DNA from: Streptomyces althioticus
GTDB taxonomy: Bacteria > Actinomycetota > Actinomycetes > Streptomycetales > Streptomycetaceae
Reading direction: 5' to 3'
NCBI GenBank assembly: GCA_014649355.1
Contig: BMSW01000003.1
Coordinates: 186,001-250,000 of the forward strand
DNA: 64,000 nucleotides
In this document: positions 62,659 to 64,000 of the stretch, piece after piece
Layout of the letters: every line of letters begins with the position of its first letter
Position numbering within the stretch: the stretch's first letter is position 1
Position numbers and translations under genes: made by a program
Notes under the pieces: generated by a model
The model's input: only the letters and a program-made list of their open reading frames with translations
Told to the model about the DNA's origin: nothing
Database searches by the model: none

Positions 62659-63348
62659 CTACGCCTGGTCCGTCCTCGGACGGACCAGGCCGGACTCGTA
62701 GGCGATGACCACGAGCTGGGCCCGGTCGCGGGCGCCCAGTTTGGCCATGGCGCGGTTGACGTGCGTCTTCACGGTGAGCGGGCTGACCTCGAGGCGCTCG
62801 GCGATCTCGTCGTTGGTGTGGCCGCCGGCGACCTGGACCAGCACCTCCCGTTCGCGCACGGTGAGCGAGTCGAGCCGCTCGGCGCGCTCGGGGTCGCTGT
62901 CGGGGCCGGACGGGCCGTCCTGGGCGAGGAAGCGGGCGATGAGGCCCTTGGTGGCCTGCGGGGACAGCAGCGCCTCTCCCCCGGCGGCGATGCGGACGGC
63001 GCTGAGCATCTCGTCCGGTTCGGAGCCCTTGCCGAGGAAGCCGGAGGCGCCGGCCCGCAGCGACTGCACCACGTAGTCGTCGACCTCGAACGTCGTCAGT
63101 ATGACCACCCGCACCCCGTCGAGTGCGGGGTCGGAGCTGATCTCACGGGTGGCGGCGAGCCCGTCGGTGCCGGGCATGCGGATGTCCATGAGGACCACGT
63201 CGGGCCGGTGTTCGCGCGCCAGCCGGACGGCCTCGGCGCCGTCGGACGCCTCGCCGACGACCTCCATGTCCGGCTCGGAGTCGACGAGGACGCGGAAGGC
63301 GCTGCGCAGCAGGGCCTGGTCGTCGGCGAGCAGCACGCGGATCGTCAT
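62659..63348 (-). CDS. NarL/LuxR-family response regulator
   Basis: A 229-residue regulator: receiver with VLLADDQ, phospho-acceptor Asp in VVLMDIRMPGTDGL (~54), VVILTTFE and Lys in GFLGKGSEPDE (~107), then a LuxR helix-turn-helix (LTVREREVLVQVAGGHTNDEIAERL, ~162-186). It pairs with the kinase immediately upstream (22-base gap). Start ATG 63348 has GGAG; the frame is open upstream but Pro/Ala-rich and within the kinase. The RND exporter gene downstream is a likely target. Confidence 0.94.
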   Translation of the reverse strand: MTIRVLLADDQALLRSAFRVLVDSEPDMEVVGEASDGAEAVRLAREHRPDVVLMDIRMPGTDGLAATREISSDPALDGVRVVILTTFEVDDYVVQSLRAGASGFLGKGSEPDEMLSAVRIAAGGEALLSPQATKGLIARFLAQDGPSGPDSDPERAERLDSLTVREREVLVQVAGGHTNDEIAERLEVSPLTVKTHVNRAMAKLGARDRAQLVVIAYESGLVRPRTDQA

Positions 63349-63370
63349 GCGGGCTCCAGCGGGGCGTCGG

Positions 63371-64000
63371 TCACGGGCGGCCGCCGGGGGCGGCGGAGGT
63401 GCGGGGCTCGACGGGAAGGATCGCATGCACGCGGAAGCCGCCCCCGTAGCGGGGGCCGGTGGTCAGGGTGCCGCGCAGGGCGGTGACGCGTTCGCGCATG
63501 CCGAGCAGTCCGTGCCCGCCGCCGGGCGTGGGGCCGTGTCCGTCGTCGTTGCCGTCGTCGAGCACGGTGACCTCGATGTGCGGTCCGACGCGTACGACGC
63601 TGACCTCGGCGCGCGCGTCGGTCCCGGCGTGCTTCTGCACGTTGGTCAGCGCCTCCTGGACGATCCGGTACGCGGCCAGGTCGACGGCTGCGGGCAGTTC
63701 GGTGCCCTGGTCGGCGCGGGCGACCTCGACCCGCAGCCCGGCGTTGCGGAAGGTGGCGGCGAGTTCGTCGAGGCGGTCGAGTCCCGGCGCGGGCTCGGTG
63801 GGCGCCTCGGGGTCGCCGGACTGGCGCAGCAGGCCGACGGTGGCGCGCAGTTCGCCGAGCGCGTGGCGGCTGGCCTCGCGGACGTGGGCGAGGGCCTCCT
63901 TGGCCTGGTCGGGGCGCTTGTCCATGACGTGGGCGGCGACCCCGGCCTGCACGTTGACCAGGGCGATGTGGTGGGCGACCACGTCGTGCAGGTCGCGGGC
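63371..64000 (-). CDS. Sensor histidine kinase, HisKA_3 type (5' end outside window)
   Basis: The visible 209 C-terminal residues begin in the dimerisation/phosphoacceptor helix (ARDLHDVVAHHIALVNVQAG; phospho-His in LHDVVAHH) and continue into the HATPase domain: QEALTNVQKHAG (N-box, with Asn), VTVLDDGND and GHGLLGMRERV (G-box). The sensor part lies beyond base 64000. It is transcribed towards, and probably with, the response regulator and possibly the RND exporter. Confidence 0.92.
   Translation of the reverse strand, partial: ARDLHDVVAHHIALVNVQAGVAAHVMDKRPDQAKEALAHVREASRHALGELRATVGLLRQSGDPEAPTEPAPGLDRLDELAATFRNAGLRVEVARADQGTELPAAVDLAAYRIVQEALTNVQKHAGTDARAEVSVVRVGPHIEVTVLDDGNDDGHGPTPGGGHGLLGMRERVTALRGTLTTGPRYGGGFRVHAILPVEPRTSAAPGGRP

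Noticed and set aside
59323..63486. 1387-codon plus-strand frame opposite the RND exporter
   Set aside because: The His/Gln/Asp/Gly/Arg-rich translation with no recognisable domain is the complement of the real transporter and regulator genes.

Overview
The window is chromosomal DNA of a high-GC actinomycete, almost certainly a Streptomyces. The evidence is the strong G/C bias at third codon positions, the many GTG and TTG starts, the leaderless promoters, the fused trpE-trpG gene behind a Trp attenuator, the SAM-IV and TPP riboswitches, and a gene order that I recall as the SCO2102 to SCO2166 neighbourhood of S. coelicolor. It is core chromosome rather than an island: I found no transposon, phage, CRISPR array, tRNA, rRNA or secondary-metabolite cluster.

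Layout. 1-5 kb: a membrane protein with a Tyr/Gln-rich tail (cut by the window edge), metF, thiE, an Rv2175c-type DNA-binding protein and a flavin reductase, all on the minus strand. 4.5-8.9 kb: a TPP riboswitch driving thiO-thiS-thiG, then a PASTA Ser/Thr kinase. 8.9-11.5 kb: endonuclease IV, a sulfite-oxidase-type molybdoprotein, and bacterioferritin with its ferredoxin behind an iron box. 11.6-15.1 kb: DAHP synthase and the attenuated trpEG, divergent, supply aromatic biosynthesis. 15-25.7 kb: 2-hydroxyacid dehydrogenase, phosphofructokinase, a two-component pair, PlsC, an esterase, an EEP-family hydrolase, glucokinase with its SCO2127-like neighbour, and an ArsA-like ATPase. 25.9-32 kb: START-domain protein, phosphoesterase, acyl-CoA ligase, PimB-like and GT87-like mannosyltransferases. 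32-38.8 kb: cell-envelope proteins (lipoprotein metallopeptidase, two NlpC/P60 hydrolases), an NYN-domain protein, a zinc-ribbon protein, and a rhomboid protease coupled to a RAM-domain protein. 38.8-41.7 kb: a SufS-like PLP enzyme under a SAM-IV riboswitch, and trpD. 41.8-51.3 kb: the respiratory bcc-aa3 supercomplex genes (ctaE-qcrCAB and ctaCDF) around an L,D-transpeptidase and a degenerate receiver protein. 51.5-58.6 kb: an IscS-TusA fusion, adenosine-kinase-like PfkB, a large anchored protein, an IscA/HesB scaffold and nadA. 58.7-64 kb: a small secreted protein of apparently lower GC, then an RND exporter with a two-component system (the kinase runs off the end).

How it fits together. 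The order metF, Rv2175c, kinase, DAHP synthase, PlsC, ArsA-like, START, FadD15-like, PimB-like, NlpC/P60, trpD, ctaE-qcrCAB, ctaF/ctaC, adenosine-kinase-like, HesB parallels M. tuberculosis Rv2172c-Rv2204c as I remember it. This looks like an ancient actinobacterial block joining respiration, envelope mannolipids, aromatic amino acids and sulfur/Fe-S supply. The region is rich in RNA-level control: a TPP riboswitch, a SAM-IV riboswitch with a six-codon upstream ORF, and a Trp attenuator whose leader peptide appears to start at the 5' end of its transcript. A family of short dispersed palindromic repeats (nine copies seen) sits almost only between genes.

Coordinates and starts were worked out by eye from the sequence. 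Comparisons with named genomes are from memory and are marked as such.
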